DNA of 64,000 nucleotides from Natrinema sp. HArc-T2 (GTDB lineage Archaea > Halobacteriota > Halobacteria > Halobacteriales > Natrialbaceae). The notes beneath the pieces are model-generated. The model was not told the origin of the DNA. It saw only the letters and a list, made by a program, of their open reading frames with translations, and made no database searches. The stretch covers positions 372,001 to 436,000 of the forward strand of contig NZ_JBGUAZ010000002.1 of the NCBI RefSeq assembly GCF_041821085.1. Direction: 5' to 3'. Positions 55,247-63,090 of this stretch are shown here, piece after piece. Every line of letters starts with the position of its first letter. Within the stretch, counting starts at the first letter, position 1. The position numbers were made by a program, and so were the translations under genes.

Positions 55247-56833
55247 CTAGCTGAATTTCTGGACGGTCACATCGAGCGTATCGAGATCGACGATCGGCGC
55301 GAAGCCGGCGTCGGGATCGATGTTGACGCTCTTCTGGAAGTCCGTCTGGGCCTGCCAGCAGCCGGAGTTGATCGCGAGGACGTTGTGGTACTTCCCGAAA
55401 CCGAGTTTGTGGACGTGACCGGTGTGGAAAATGTCGGGGACCTCCTCCATCACGAGGTAGTCTTTCTCCTCGGGCGCCAGCCGCGTGTGGCCCCCGAACT
55501 GGGGCGCGACGTGGCGCTTCTTGAGCAGGTGGTACATCGCCTTGTGCGGGTCGTCGTAGCTGGCCTTTTCTTCAGGGAGTTCCGCGATGACTTCGTCCAG
55601 CGAGACGCCGTGGTACATCAGCACGGAGACGCCCTCGAGCGTCACTGTCGACGGATTACTCACGATCTGGGGGTCGTGGGCGGCCATGATCTCCCGGAGT
55701 TCCTCGTCGAATCCCGGCTGAGGTTCCGCGAGGCGGACCGCGTCGTGGTTGCCGGGGATCATGACGATCTCGATGTCGCCGGGCACTTTCTTCAGGTGTT
55801 CGCTGAACGCTTCGTACTGCTCGTAGATGTCGACGATGTCGAGTTCCTCGTCCTGATCGGGGTAGACACCGACGCCTTCGACCATATCGCCAGCTAACAG
55901 CATGTACTCGACGTGCTGGGCCTGATCGGTGTGCAGCCAGTCGGCAAACGCATTCCAGGCGTCTTCCATGAACTCCTGGCTGCCGACGTGGACGTCGCTG
56001 ATCAGCGCCGCCTGCACGTGGCGATCCGCAGTCGAGGGCTCGTAGGTTCGGGGCACATCGGGGAAGTACATCGAGTCGACGAACGCGATCCCCGAGTCGT
56101 CCGCTAAGGTTCCTTCCATCGCCAACACCTCGTCGTGGAGCAACTCGTCGACGAGGTCGACGTACTCGCGGTCTTTCATCACGAGCCACGGGAAAGTCCC
56201 AGTCGCATCCTCGAGTTCGATCAGCCAGTGGCCGCTGGCAGTCGAGCGGATGTCGTTGACCAGTCCGACCATCGCGGCCTCGCTGCCGCCGGGCATCGAC
56301 TGAATGGCCGTCGCCGGGCGGTGATTGACCCGACTCCGAAGTTTCGCGCCGAGTCGATCGAGCCGATCCCGAAAGACGGAGACGAAGTCGCTGTACTCAC
56401 CGGTCCCCGTGCTCTCGCCGGTCATATCGCCGGCGATCTCGATCGAGCGCATCGCGGGATCGGCGGATCGCTCGGCGGGTACAGACCCCTCCGTTTCGAC
56501 TGGAGATCGATCGGAAGAATTGCGTTCTCGTGTCGAGTTAGTTCCACTTGAAACAGAGGGGGGCGACTCGGTCGGTGTACCCGTCGCGGGATCGTCGGAT
56601 CGAGTCACCCCGCCAGCGTCGGTCGCAAGCGCTGTCTCCACGTGTTCGGCCCGGACGACTAGCGCGTCATCCGGAACGTCCTCGAGGACACGCTCGAGCG
56701 CCGCATGTGGGTCGTCGGTCGCCGTGAGCCGCGTGACCGCCTCGCGCTCGGCGTTGTAGCCACGGCTCGTGAGTTCGCTCACGAGTCGGGCGGCGGCCTC
56801 GAGTGGCACACATCTCGCATTCTCGAGGGGCAC
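55247..56833 (-). CDS. dp1: DNA polymerase D (polII) small subunit DP1
   Basis: 528 residues. The N-terminal ~85 residues are a small helical domain (PLEAAARLVSELTSRGY), then a low-complexity linker (about 90-135). An OB-like region (about 170-265) precedes the calcineurin-type phosphoesterase: DVHVGS near 283, GDMVEG near 316, GNHD near 365, YHGVSLDE near 408 and HTGHVHK near 475. It is the proofreading 3'-5' exonuclease of the archaeal replicase PolD. Two ORB-like motifs lie inside the linker-coding DNA. Confidence 0.96.
   Translation of the reverse strand: MPLENARCVPLEAAARLVSELTSRGYNAEREAVTRLTATDDPHAALERVLEDVPDDALVVRAEHVETALATDAGGVTRSDDPATGTPTESPPSVSSGTNSTRERNSSDRSPVETEGSVPAERSADPAMRSIEIAGDMTGESTGTGEYSDFVSVFRDRLDRLGAKLRSRVNHRPATAIQSMPGGSEAAMVGLVNDIRSTASGHWLIELEDATGTFPWLVMKDREYVDLVDELLHDEVLAMEGTLADDSGIAFVDSMYFPDVPRTYEPSTADRHVQAALISDVHVGSQEFMEDAWNAFADWLHTDQAQHVEYMLLAGDMVEGVGVYPDQDEELDIVDIYEQYEAFSEHLKKVPGDIEIVMIPGNHDAVRLAEPQPGFDEELREIMAAHDPQIVSNPSTVTLEGVSVLMYHGVSLDEVIAELPEEKASYDDPHKAMYHLLKKRHVAPQFGGHTRLAPEEKDYLVMEEVPDIFHTGHVHKLGFGKYHNVLAINSGCWQAQTDFQKSVNIDPDAGFAPIVDLDTLDVTVQKFS
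56485..56505 (-). promoter_or_regulatory. ORB-like motif inside dp1
   Basis: Minus strand CTCCAGTCGAAACGGAGGGG, which differs by one base from the strong oriC motif at 61769. It lies in the DP1 linker-coding region. Confidence 0.55.
56541..56564 (+). promoter_or_regulatory. ORB-like motif inside dp1, opposite orientation
   Basis: Plus strand TCCACTTGAAACAGAGGGGG, about 36 bp from its inverted partner at 56485-56505. Confidence 0.5.
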
Positions 56834-56952
56834 AAAAAGGATAGCGAATCAGCGAGCGCATTGCCACGCACACTCGAACCCAGGTCACATGGCAGAGAGA
56901 CGTAACGAGAGTGCCGGAAAGTTGATACCGAGGTCGGCGAAATCGAACGCCA

Positions 56953-57831
56953 ATGGACGGTTCCGACACCGGTGAGTCTGACCCCGATCGGTCCGACCGT
57001 CTCGGAGCTACCTCGAGACGGGATAGAGACCCGACACTGGAGTCGGACGACCGCGAACAGGATGCCGATGCACGATCTCGAACACGCAGCGATGCGGAGA
57101 CGATCGCAGACGTTGGGCTCGGCCGCTGGCTGCTCGAGACGGACACTCGAGTTGGCACCGCGGTTCGAGACGTCGTGACGATCGTCGCGATCGTGGCGAT
57201 CAGTGGCAGCCTACTGGTCGGGATCGGCGGTGCCTGGCCGCCGCTCGTCGCCGTCGAGAGTGGCAGTATGGAACCCAACATCGAGCAAGGAGATCTCGTT
57301 TTCATCGTCGACGAGGAGCGGTTCGCCGGCGATAGTGCCGTCGCGGAAACGAACATCGTCACCGCCCAGCACGGCCACGACAGCGGCTACCAACGGTTCG
57401 GGAAACCAGGTGACGTCATCATCTTCCTGCCGAACGGCGATCCGACGAAGACGCCGACGATCCACCGCGCCCAGTTTCGGGTCGAACAGGGTGAACGATG
57501 GGTCAAAACGAAGGCCGATCCCGCGTATTTAAACGGCGCAACCTGTGCCGACCTCGCGTCGTGTCCAGCGCCCCACGATGGTTTTATCACGAAAGGCGAC
57601 GCCAATCCGGCCTACGATCAGCTCCCGCGGTCGGGTGCGAAGACGACCGTCGTCAGCGCCGAGTGGGTCACCGGCAAGGCGGTGGTTCGGGTCCCGTGGA
57701 TCGGCGAGCTTCGACTGGCAGTCGATTCGATCCGTTCGGTCGTCGGCACCGGTCCGATCATCGTCGCCACCGTCGCCAGCGTGTTCGCGCTCATCTGGTA
57801 TGGGACGGCCGGCGAGACACGTAATCCATAG
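56953..57831 (+). CDS. signal peptidase I (S26), archaeal type, copy 1
   Basis: 292 residues. The N-terminal ~70 residues are disordered and acidic, followed by one helix near 72-97. SGSMEPN near 103-109 carries the nucleophile Ser; IHRAQF near 171 carries the His that replaces Lys in archaeal enzymes; and KGDANPAYD near 215 has the conserved Asp region. A second membrane helix is near the C-terminus. It removes signal peptides at the cell membrane. A paralogue starts 48 bp downstream. Confidence 0.94.
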   Translation: MDGSDTGESDPDRSDRLGATSRRDRDPTLESDDREQDADARSRTRSDAETIADVGLGRWLLETDTRVGTAVRDVVTIVAIVAISGSLLVGIGGAWPPLVAVESGSMEPNIEQGDLVFIVDEERFAGDSAVAETNIVTAQHGHDSGYQRFGKPGDVIIFLPNGDPTKTPTIHRAQFRVEQGERWVKTKADPAYLNGATCADLASCPAPHDGFITKGDANPAYDQLPRSGAKTTVVSAEWVTGKAVVRVPWIGELRLAVDSIRSVVGTGPIIVATVASVFALIWYGTAGETRNP

Positions 57832-57879
57832 CCTGTGCGAACAGAAGGTTGATTTTCGCGCCCGGTGAAACGGGTGACG

Positions 57880-58824
57880 ATGAGCGGCTCTAACTCCGGG
57901 ACATCACCTGGCGATTCCGGCGATGACGACCGCGACCGGTCGGATGAACACGCCGGCAGTCCCCAGACGCCGTCACCGGACCCCTCACCGACCGCGTCTG
58001 ATTCCAACGACGTGACGATCGAAGACGACGGAGTCATCCGCTGGTTCCTCGAGACGAACGACGAGACCGTCATGGTGACACGGGATATCTTGAGCAGCGT
58101 CGCGATCGTCGCTGCCGTTGCGCTCCTCCTGTTTGGCGTCAGTGGGATCTGGCCGCCACTCGTCGCCGTCGAGAGCGGCAGTATGGAACCCAATATGCAC
58201 AGGGGAGATCTCATCTTCGTCGTCGAGGAAGGACGGTTCGCCGGCGATAACGCGATCGAGGACACCGGCGTCGTCACCCTCGAGCGCGGCCAGGAGGCAG
58301 ACTACACCAAGTTCGGCAATCCCGGCGACGTCATCGTCTTCAGGCCGAACGGCAACCCCGTGGCGACACCAGTGATCCATCGGGCACACTTCTGGGTCGA
58401 CGGCGGCGAACGCTGGGTCGAGACGAAAGCCAGTGAGCGCCTCGTCGGCGACGCGACCTGTGAAGAAGTCCCCAACTGCCCCGCTCCACACGCCGGCTTC
58501 GTCACGAAAGGTGACGACAATCCCGGCTACGATCAGACCGGTGGCGGTGCCGACACCACCGTCGTCAAACCCGAGTGGGTCACCGGCAAAGCACAGTACC
58601 GGATCCCGTGGCTCGGCCACGTCAGGCTGGCCGTCGACAACCTTCTCGGGGGCATGATCGTTCCGCCGTCAGCCTCGAGCCAGCTGGCAGACACACAGCC
58701 GGAGTCAGCGACGACGACACCCGCTGGTCCCGTGTCCAGCCTCGAGTCGAACGACAAACTCGCCGGCGTCGCCGGCATCGCTGGCGGCAGTATCGCACTG
58801 GCCGCAGGTCGGTATCGATCCTGA
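57880..58824 (+). CDS. signal peptidase I (S26), archaeal type, copy 2
   Basis: 314 residues, same layout as the copy just upstream: acidic ~60-residue N-terminus, one helix, SGSMEPN near 100, VIHRAHF near 170 and KGDDNPGYDQ near 212. Its C-terminal ~60 residues are polar, ending in a weakly hydrophobic segment (AGIAGGSIALAAGRYRS). It is 48 bp from copy 1 on the same strand, so probably an operon from tandem duplication. ATG at 57880 is chosen over an in-frame GTG at 57865. Confidence 0.93.
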   Translation: MSGSNSGTSPGDSGDDDRDRSDEHAGSPQTPSPDPSPTASDSNDVTIEDDGVIRWFLETNDETVMVTRDILSSVAIVAAVALLLFGVSGIWPPLVAVESGSMEPNMHRGDLIFVVEEGRFAGDNAIEDTGVVTLERGQEADYTKFGNPGDVIVFRPNGNPVATPVIHRAHFWVDGGERWVETKASERLVGDATCEEVPNCPAPHAGFVTKGDDNPGYDQTGGGADTTVVKPEWVTGKAQYRIPWLGHVRLAVDNLLGGMIVPPSASSQLADTQPESATTTPAGPVSSLESNDKLAGVAGIAGGSIALAAGRYRS

Positions 58825-58880
58825 GTTGCGAGGCCGACTCACTCCTGTTGTCAGCGACGTTATCCGTCGTCTTCCGGATT

Positions 58881-58905
58881 CTCGAGTGGAAACAGAGGGG
58901 TACGG
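58881..58905 (+). promoter_or_regulatory. ORB-like motif 3' of orc1
   Basis: CTCGAGTGGAAACAGAGGGG, close to the motif at 61704, in the gap between the convergent signal-peptidase and orc1 genes. Confidence 0.6.
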
Positions 58906-59023
58906 ACGACGGCAGCGAACGGTGTGATCACGGGCCGGACGGAACGGGTCCTCGAGACCGACGCGACTGAGCGGGCGACACCAAACACGAACGCGACCGC
59001 GGTGTCGGCGGCCACGCTACTCG

Positions 59024-60820
59024 TCAGTTCTCGAACCGGGCCTGAATAAACGGCTGAACGTCGTCGATATCGCTCAACCGGGAGTCGCTCAGTAACACGG
59101 CCTCCGTCTCTTCGAGTGGAACGGAGAGACTGATCTCTTTGGTCCGGCCATACCGACCTTTCGAGACGACGACGGCGTTGACGATGCCGAGCATGTCGAG
59201 TTCGCTGATGAGATCCGTCACCCGACGCTGGGTCAGGACATCGGCGTCGATCTCCTCACAGAGTCGCTTGTAGATGTTGAACACCTCGCCCGTGTTGATG
59301 CTGTGGACGCCGTTTTTCTCGAGCAAGATGATCGCAAAGAGCACGAGTTTGCTCTGAGTCGGCAGCGTCCGGACGACTTCGACGACGCGGTCGAGTTCGA
59401 TCTTGTCCTGGGCCTGCCGGACGTGTTCCTCGACGATCGTCTCGGCCTGAGACCGTTCGGCCAGTTCGCCGGCGGTGCGAAGCAGATCCAGCGCACGGCG
59501 TGCGTCGCCGTGTTCCTGTGCGGCAAACGCTGCACACAGCGGGATTACGTCCTCGGAGAGGGCACTATCCTTGAACGCGACGTTCGAGCGATGCTCGAGG
59601 ATGTCGCGTAACTGATTCGCGTCGTACGGCGGGAAGACGATCTCCTCTTCACCGAGAGAAGATTTGACGCGCGGGTCGAGGAAATCGGTGAATTTGAGGT
59701 CGTTCGAGATGCCGATGATCGAGACACGCGAGTTCTCGAGTTCGGAGTTCATCCGCGAGAGATTGTAGAGCGTATCGTCACCGCTTTTCTCGACGAGTTT
59801 GTCGATCTCGTCTAACATGATGACGACGACCCGCTCGTCGTAGTCGACGGCGTCGAAGAAGACGCTGTAGACGCGGTCGGTCGGCCACCCGGTCATCGGG
59901 ACCTCCTCGAACGAGTCTCGGTCGTCCTCGAGTTCCTCGATGCGGGCTTCGACCGCCTCACGGCTCTCGAACGGCGTCGACTCGAGGGGATGGTCCGGCG
60001 AAATCGCGGTCGGGTCGGCAGCCGCCGAGTTTCCGGTGTCGTCGACGGACATCGGATCGGGTTCGGTGGAAGGAGAGTCTGGTTTCGATTCGGACGGATC
60101 TGAGTACCCCTCTGCTTCAGGTGGAGAACTACCTAACTCAGCAGATTCGCCCGACTCAGGCTCGATCTTGTTTCCAGACGAATCGGTGGCCTCCGACGCC
60201 GTTGCGTCCTCGAGTGCGAACTCGAACGGATCGGATGCCGTTTGGTCGTCGGACCGATCAGTCGTGTTTGCTCCGTGGGTATCGCGAGCGTCGAGGGTCG
60301 CCTCGTACTCGTCGAGGGCGTCTAGCAGCGACTCGAGGGTCGAAAGTTGCTCGTCGATCCGTTCTTCGTTCTTTTCGATGAACTTGTTCGCCAGCTGTGC
60401 GAGCACGCGATACTGGGTGTCGGTCACCTCGCAGTTGATGTACTCGACGTCACACGGGACGCTGTACTTCTGGGAAGTGCTCTCGAGTTCCTTGCTGACG
60501 AACTTCGCGCTCGCGGTCTTGCCGGTGCCAGTTTTGCCGTAGATGAGGATGTTTGACGGCGTTTCACCCCGAAGGGCGGCCACGAGAATGGTCGCCATCT
60601 TGTTGATCTGGTCGCTTCGATGGGGAAGTTCGTGTGGCGTATAGGATGGACGGAGCACTTCCTTGTTCTCGAAGATAGGTTCACCGCTGAGGAGATCGTC
60701 GAACAACCCCTGGTTCGACTCCTCGTCACCGAGGTCAGTGTTCTCGAAGTTTGTCGAGAATCCCCTCGTTCCGTCGATTTCAACCTCGTCTGAATCCGCG
60801 GTTTCTGAGTCGTCTGACAT
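59024..60820 (-). CDS. orc1: Orc1/Cdc6 replication initiator
   Basis: 598 residues. Walker A YGKTGTGKT lies near 94-102, Walker B VVIMLDEIDKL near 343, and sensor-1 IIGISNDLKF near 370. A winged helix lies in the last ~110 residues (NTGEVFNIYKRLCEEIDADVLTQRRVTDLISELDMLGIV). Between Walker A and B about 140 residues (175-315) are an Asp/Ser/Glu-rich insertion that makes the protein longer than the usual ~400. It binds ORB sites at the adjacent origin. ATG at 60820 follows an ORB-like motif that includes its probable TATA element. Confidence 0.97.
   Translation of the reverse strand: MSDDSETADSDEVEIDGTRGFSTNFENTDLGDEESNQGLFDDLLSGEPIFENKEVLRPSYTPHELPHRSDQINKMATILVAALRGETPSNILIYGKTGTGKTASAKFVSKELESTSQKYSVPCDVEYINCEVTDTQYRVLAQLANKFIEKNEERIDEQLSTLESLLDALDEYEATLDARDTHGANTTDRSDDQTASDPFEFALEDATASEATDSSGNKIEPESGESAELGSSPPEAEGYSDPSESKPDSPSTEPDPMSVDDTGNSAAADPTAISPDHPLESTPFESREAVEARIEELEDDRDSFEEVPMTGWPTDRVYSVFFDAVDYDERVVVIMLDEIDKLVEKSGDDTLYNLSRMNSELENSRVSIIGISNDLKFTDFLDPRVKSSLGEEEIVFPPYDANQLRDILEHRSNVAFKDSALSEDVIPLCAAFAAQEHGDARRALDLLRTAGELAERSQAETIVEEHVRQAQDKIELDRVVEVVRTLPTQSKLVLFAIILLEKNGVHSINTGEVFNIYKRLCEEIDADVLTQRRVTDLISELDMLGIVNAVVVSKGRYGRTKEISLSVPLEETEAVLLSDSRLSDIDDVQPFIQARFEN
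60104..60126 (-). promoter_or_regulatory. ORB-like motif inside orc1
   Basis: Minus strand CTCCACCTGAAGCAGAGGGG, in the DNA that encodes the disordered insertion of Orc1. One core base differs from the GAAAC consensus (GAAGC). Confidence 0.45.
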
Positions 60821-60834
60821 CCGTCGTACACAGG

Positions 60835-60856
60835 CCCCCTTATTTCGTGTGGAGTG
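60835..60856 (-). promoter_or_regulatory. ORB-like motif over the orc1 promoter
   Basis: Minus strand CTCCACACGAAATAAGGGGG (15 of 20 positions shared with the motif at 61769); the AAATAAG within it is in place for a TATA box about 22-27 bp before the orc1 ATG. Confidence 0.5.
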
Positions 60857-61403
60857 TCGAGCCGGGAATCAGGAAACTCATGGTCTGATGGTCTCCATCG
60901 GAAGATCCACGATTCCAGATACCCGATTCGGGTCCAGTTGATGCAAACGAAACAGAGGAAAACCACGGTAATAAATTCTTCCTTTCCCTTCATCTCGTGC
61001 TGGAACGACGATCGGCGACGTCTGATTCGGTTTGAACGACAGGGAAAACGACCTGCGTGCTGAGCGAGATCGCTGCGTGTCGGGTCAACGATTCTGAGAG
61101 CGCAGTGAATTGTTACCTGCCGATTGGAGGATTGTATTGTCCGAGAGACGTGGTTCATTGGCTCGTCTACAGATGCGACAGACCGGGTGCTTTGGGCGTG
61201 CTCTCGAGGGAGCTCACCGACGAACAGCAAGGGAAGACTCAAGCTGTTGTCTCCGTGTGTCGTTCTAGTGTTACGCGCGAACGGACGTGAACTGGCATTG
61301 GACTGAAAGATAGCAAATGATTGCAGGTGTATTTGGTAAGTCGATGGTTCTGGAGTAGTATGTGATAATGTAGGTGGAATGTGGCTAACCTCTGATGATC
61401 AGA

Positions 61404-61655
61404 CTAGAGTGAGTATAGCTAGCATTCACTACACGCCACCCCCCACCCCTTCGTTTCAGGTGGAACGGCTCAAAGGAGGGGAGGGGGTGAGAGAGGATTC
61501 TATAAGAGGAAGTTTTATATTGACCAGTCAGAAATAGTAACCGTAGAACTAGCAGAACAGAGAATAGTACTAGGAAGCTGTTCTTTCTTACTAGTCTTCA
61601 CTAGAATCTTTTCTTGGGACTGTTGATGCTAGTAGATGAGCAGATCAGTTACTAG
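61404..61655. repeat. cluster of eight CTAG sites in the origin
   Basis: CTAG occurs at 61404, 61419, 61549, 61570, 61591, 61601, 61629 and 61652. By eye the other 63.7 kb holds only about twenty. The cluster covers the AT-rich part between the inverted ORBs. Confidence 0.8.
61436..61466 (-). promoter_or_regulatory. origin recognition box, strong
   Basis: Minus strand CCACCTGAAACGAAGGGGTG followed by a G-run. It is inverted relative to the boxes at 61704 and 61769. Confidence 0.8.
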
Positions 61656-61703
61656 AACGAATCTAAGCAGCCAATTCGTCCGTTTCTCCGGTGTAAAACC
61701 TGT

Positions 61704-61722
61704 CTCGAGTGGAAATGAGGGG
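61704..61722 (+). promoter_or_regulatory. origin recognition box, shorter
   Basis: CTCGAGTGGAAATGAGGGG, the same core as the motif at 58881 with one base changed in GAAAC. No extended G-run. Confidence 0.65.
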
Positions 61723-61768
61723 CAGCTTCCTTTCACTCGGTCGTTCATCGGTCCACGCTCTCGTCAGT

Positions 61769-61796
61769 CTCCAGTCGAAACGAAGGGGTGGGGGGC
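61769..61796 (+). promoter_or_regulatory. origin recognition box, strong
   Basis: CTCCAGTCGAAACGAAGGGG followed by TGGGGGG, the mirror partner of the box at 61436-61466 across the AT-rich segment. Confidence 0.8.
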
Positions 61797-62015
61797 TATC
61801 GCTACACCAGTCACACTCACTCTCGCTGAGATCGATCGAGAGTATCTGTAGATTTCTCTCGGAGGCTTGTGATCCGTTCGCATTGATCGTCAGCAATGCT
61901 GGAACGACAACGTCAGTTGTGGTACTAATTCACTCGTAATCGACTCTCTTCCTGTTCGGAGTGTCAACACGTCTGACGTAGGCTTAAGTGAGTTCGCTTA
62001 GTAGTACGCGCAGAT

Positions 62016-62035
62016 GCACCCCGCGGTGCTGGAGG
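62016..62035 (+). promoter_or_regulatory. hairpin and ribosome-binding site in the oapA leader
   Basis: GCACC-CCGC-GGTGC (62016-62029) is a 5-bp stem immediately followed by GGAGG (62031-62035), a Shine-Dalgarno sequence 9 bp before the ATG at 62045. So oapA seems to have a structured leader, unlike the leaderless genes elsewhere in the window. Confidence 0.5.
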
Positions 62036-62044
62036 GCCCAATAG

Positions 62045-62683
62045 ATGGGACTGTTCACAGAACTCAAAGATAGTATCTCTCGGGTGACGGATCGCCTGTT
62101 TTCGGAACAGGAGCCCAAACGAATCGGTATCTACGGTCCGCCGAACGCCGGCAAGACCACGCTCGCAAACCGAATTGCACGCGATTGGACGGGTGATGCC
62201 ATCGGTGCGGAGAGTCACATCCCCCACGAGACGCGTCGCGCACGTCGGAAAGAAAACGTCGAAATCGAACGCAACGGCAAGACGGTGACGATCGACATCG
62301 TCGACACGCCCGGTGTGACGACCAAGGTCGACTACGAGGAGTTCACGGACGAGCTCGGGGAGGAGGATGCGATTCGTCGCTCCCGTGAAGCGACCGAAGG
62401 CGTCGCCGAGGCGATGCACTGGCTGCGCGAAGACGTCGACGGCGTTATCTACGTGCTGGACAGCGCCGAAGACCCGATCACGCAGGTCAACACGATGTTG
62501 ATCGGCATCATCGAGTCCCGCGATCTCCCGGTTCTCATCTTCGCGAACAAGACTGACCTCGAGGACTCGAGTGTCAAGCGGATCGAGGACGCCTTCCCAC
62601 AGCACACGACCGTGCCGCTCTCTGCGAAAGAAGGCGACAACATGGACGAAGTGTACGACAAGATCGCGGAGTTCTTCGGGTGA
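62045..62683 (+). CDS. oapA: Era-like GTPase OapA
   Basis: 212 residues. G1 GPPNAGKTT near 31, G3 DTPG near 89, G4 NKTD near 173 and G5 SAKEG near 198 are intact. An N-terminal stretch (MGLFTELKDSISRVTDRLF) precedes the G domain. The gene is first in the oapABC set that adjoins oriC1 in haloarchaea (origin-associated proteins). The biochemical role is not established. oapB starts 5 bp after its stop. Confidence 0.92.
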   Translation: MGLFTELKDSISRVTDRLFSEQEPKRIGIYGPPNAGKTTLANRIARDWTGDAIGAESHIPHETRRARRKENVEIERNGKTVTIDIVDTPGVTTKVDYEEFTDELGEEDAIRRSREATEGVAEAMHWLREDVDGVIYVLDSAEDPITQVNTMLIGIIESRDLPVLIFANKTDLEDSSVKRIEDAFPQHTTVPLSAKEGDNMDEVYDKIAEFFG

Positions 62684-62688
62684 TACCA

Positions 62689-63090
62689 ATGCCGAAGGCA
62701 ACCAATGCAGACGATTCGGAACCGTCCGACGGCGTCCAGATCGATCTGATCAGCGGCGAACGCATGGATGGGATGGCCACGATGGAAAAGATCAGAATGA
62801 TCTTGGATGGCGTCCACGACGGGAACATCGTCATCTTAGAAGAGGGGCTGACCCCGGACGAGGAGAGCCGACTCATCGAGGTGACGATGGCCGAAATCAG
62901 CCCCGACGAGTTCAACGGGATCGAGATCGAGACCTATCCCAAGTCCGAGGCCAGCGACTCGTCGCTACTCGGCCGCATCATGGGTAACGACAAGGTGGAG
63001 ACGAAGCTCACCGTGATCGGACCGGCCAATCAGATCGAGACGCTCCACAAGGACGAAACGCTCATCAGTGCACTCGTGTCCCGTAACTAA
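62689..63090 (+). CDS. oapB: DUF2073 protein OapB
   Basis: 133 residues. GVQIDLISGERMDGMATMEKIRMILDGVHDGNIVILEEGLTPDEE near residue 15-60 is the DUF2073 core; the C-terminal part has GNDKVETKLTVIGPANQIETLHKDE. ATG at 62689 is preferred to GTG at 62680. Second gene of oapABC: its TAA overlaps the ATG of oapC by one base, so translation is coupled. Confidence 0.9.
   Translation: MPKATNADDSEPSDGVQIDLISGERMDGMATMEKIRMILDGVHDGNIVILEEGLTPDEESRLIEVTMAEISPDEFNGIEIETYPKSEASDSSLLGRIMGNDKVETKLTVIGPANQIETLHKDETLISALVSRN

Larger units (their letters stand above)
60821..62044. other. replication origin oriC1 (non-coding, 1.2 kb)
   Basis: The largest gene-free stretch of the window, between orc1 and oapA. 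It is AT-rich, most strongly at about 61497-61660. ORB motifs point inward from both sides: minus strand at 61436-61466, plus strand at 61704-61722 and 61769-61796, with the AT-rich segment between them as probable duplex-unwinding element. Eight CTAG sites fall in 61404-61655. Short frames inside it show no haloarchaeal coding character. Position next to orc1 and the oap genes fits haloarchaeal oriC1. Further weak ORB-like words lie at 60943-60960. Confidence 0.9.

Noticed and set aside
61057-61939. Short frames in the origin region
   Set aside because: AT-rich DNA with ORBs; translations are not acidic and have no motif.
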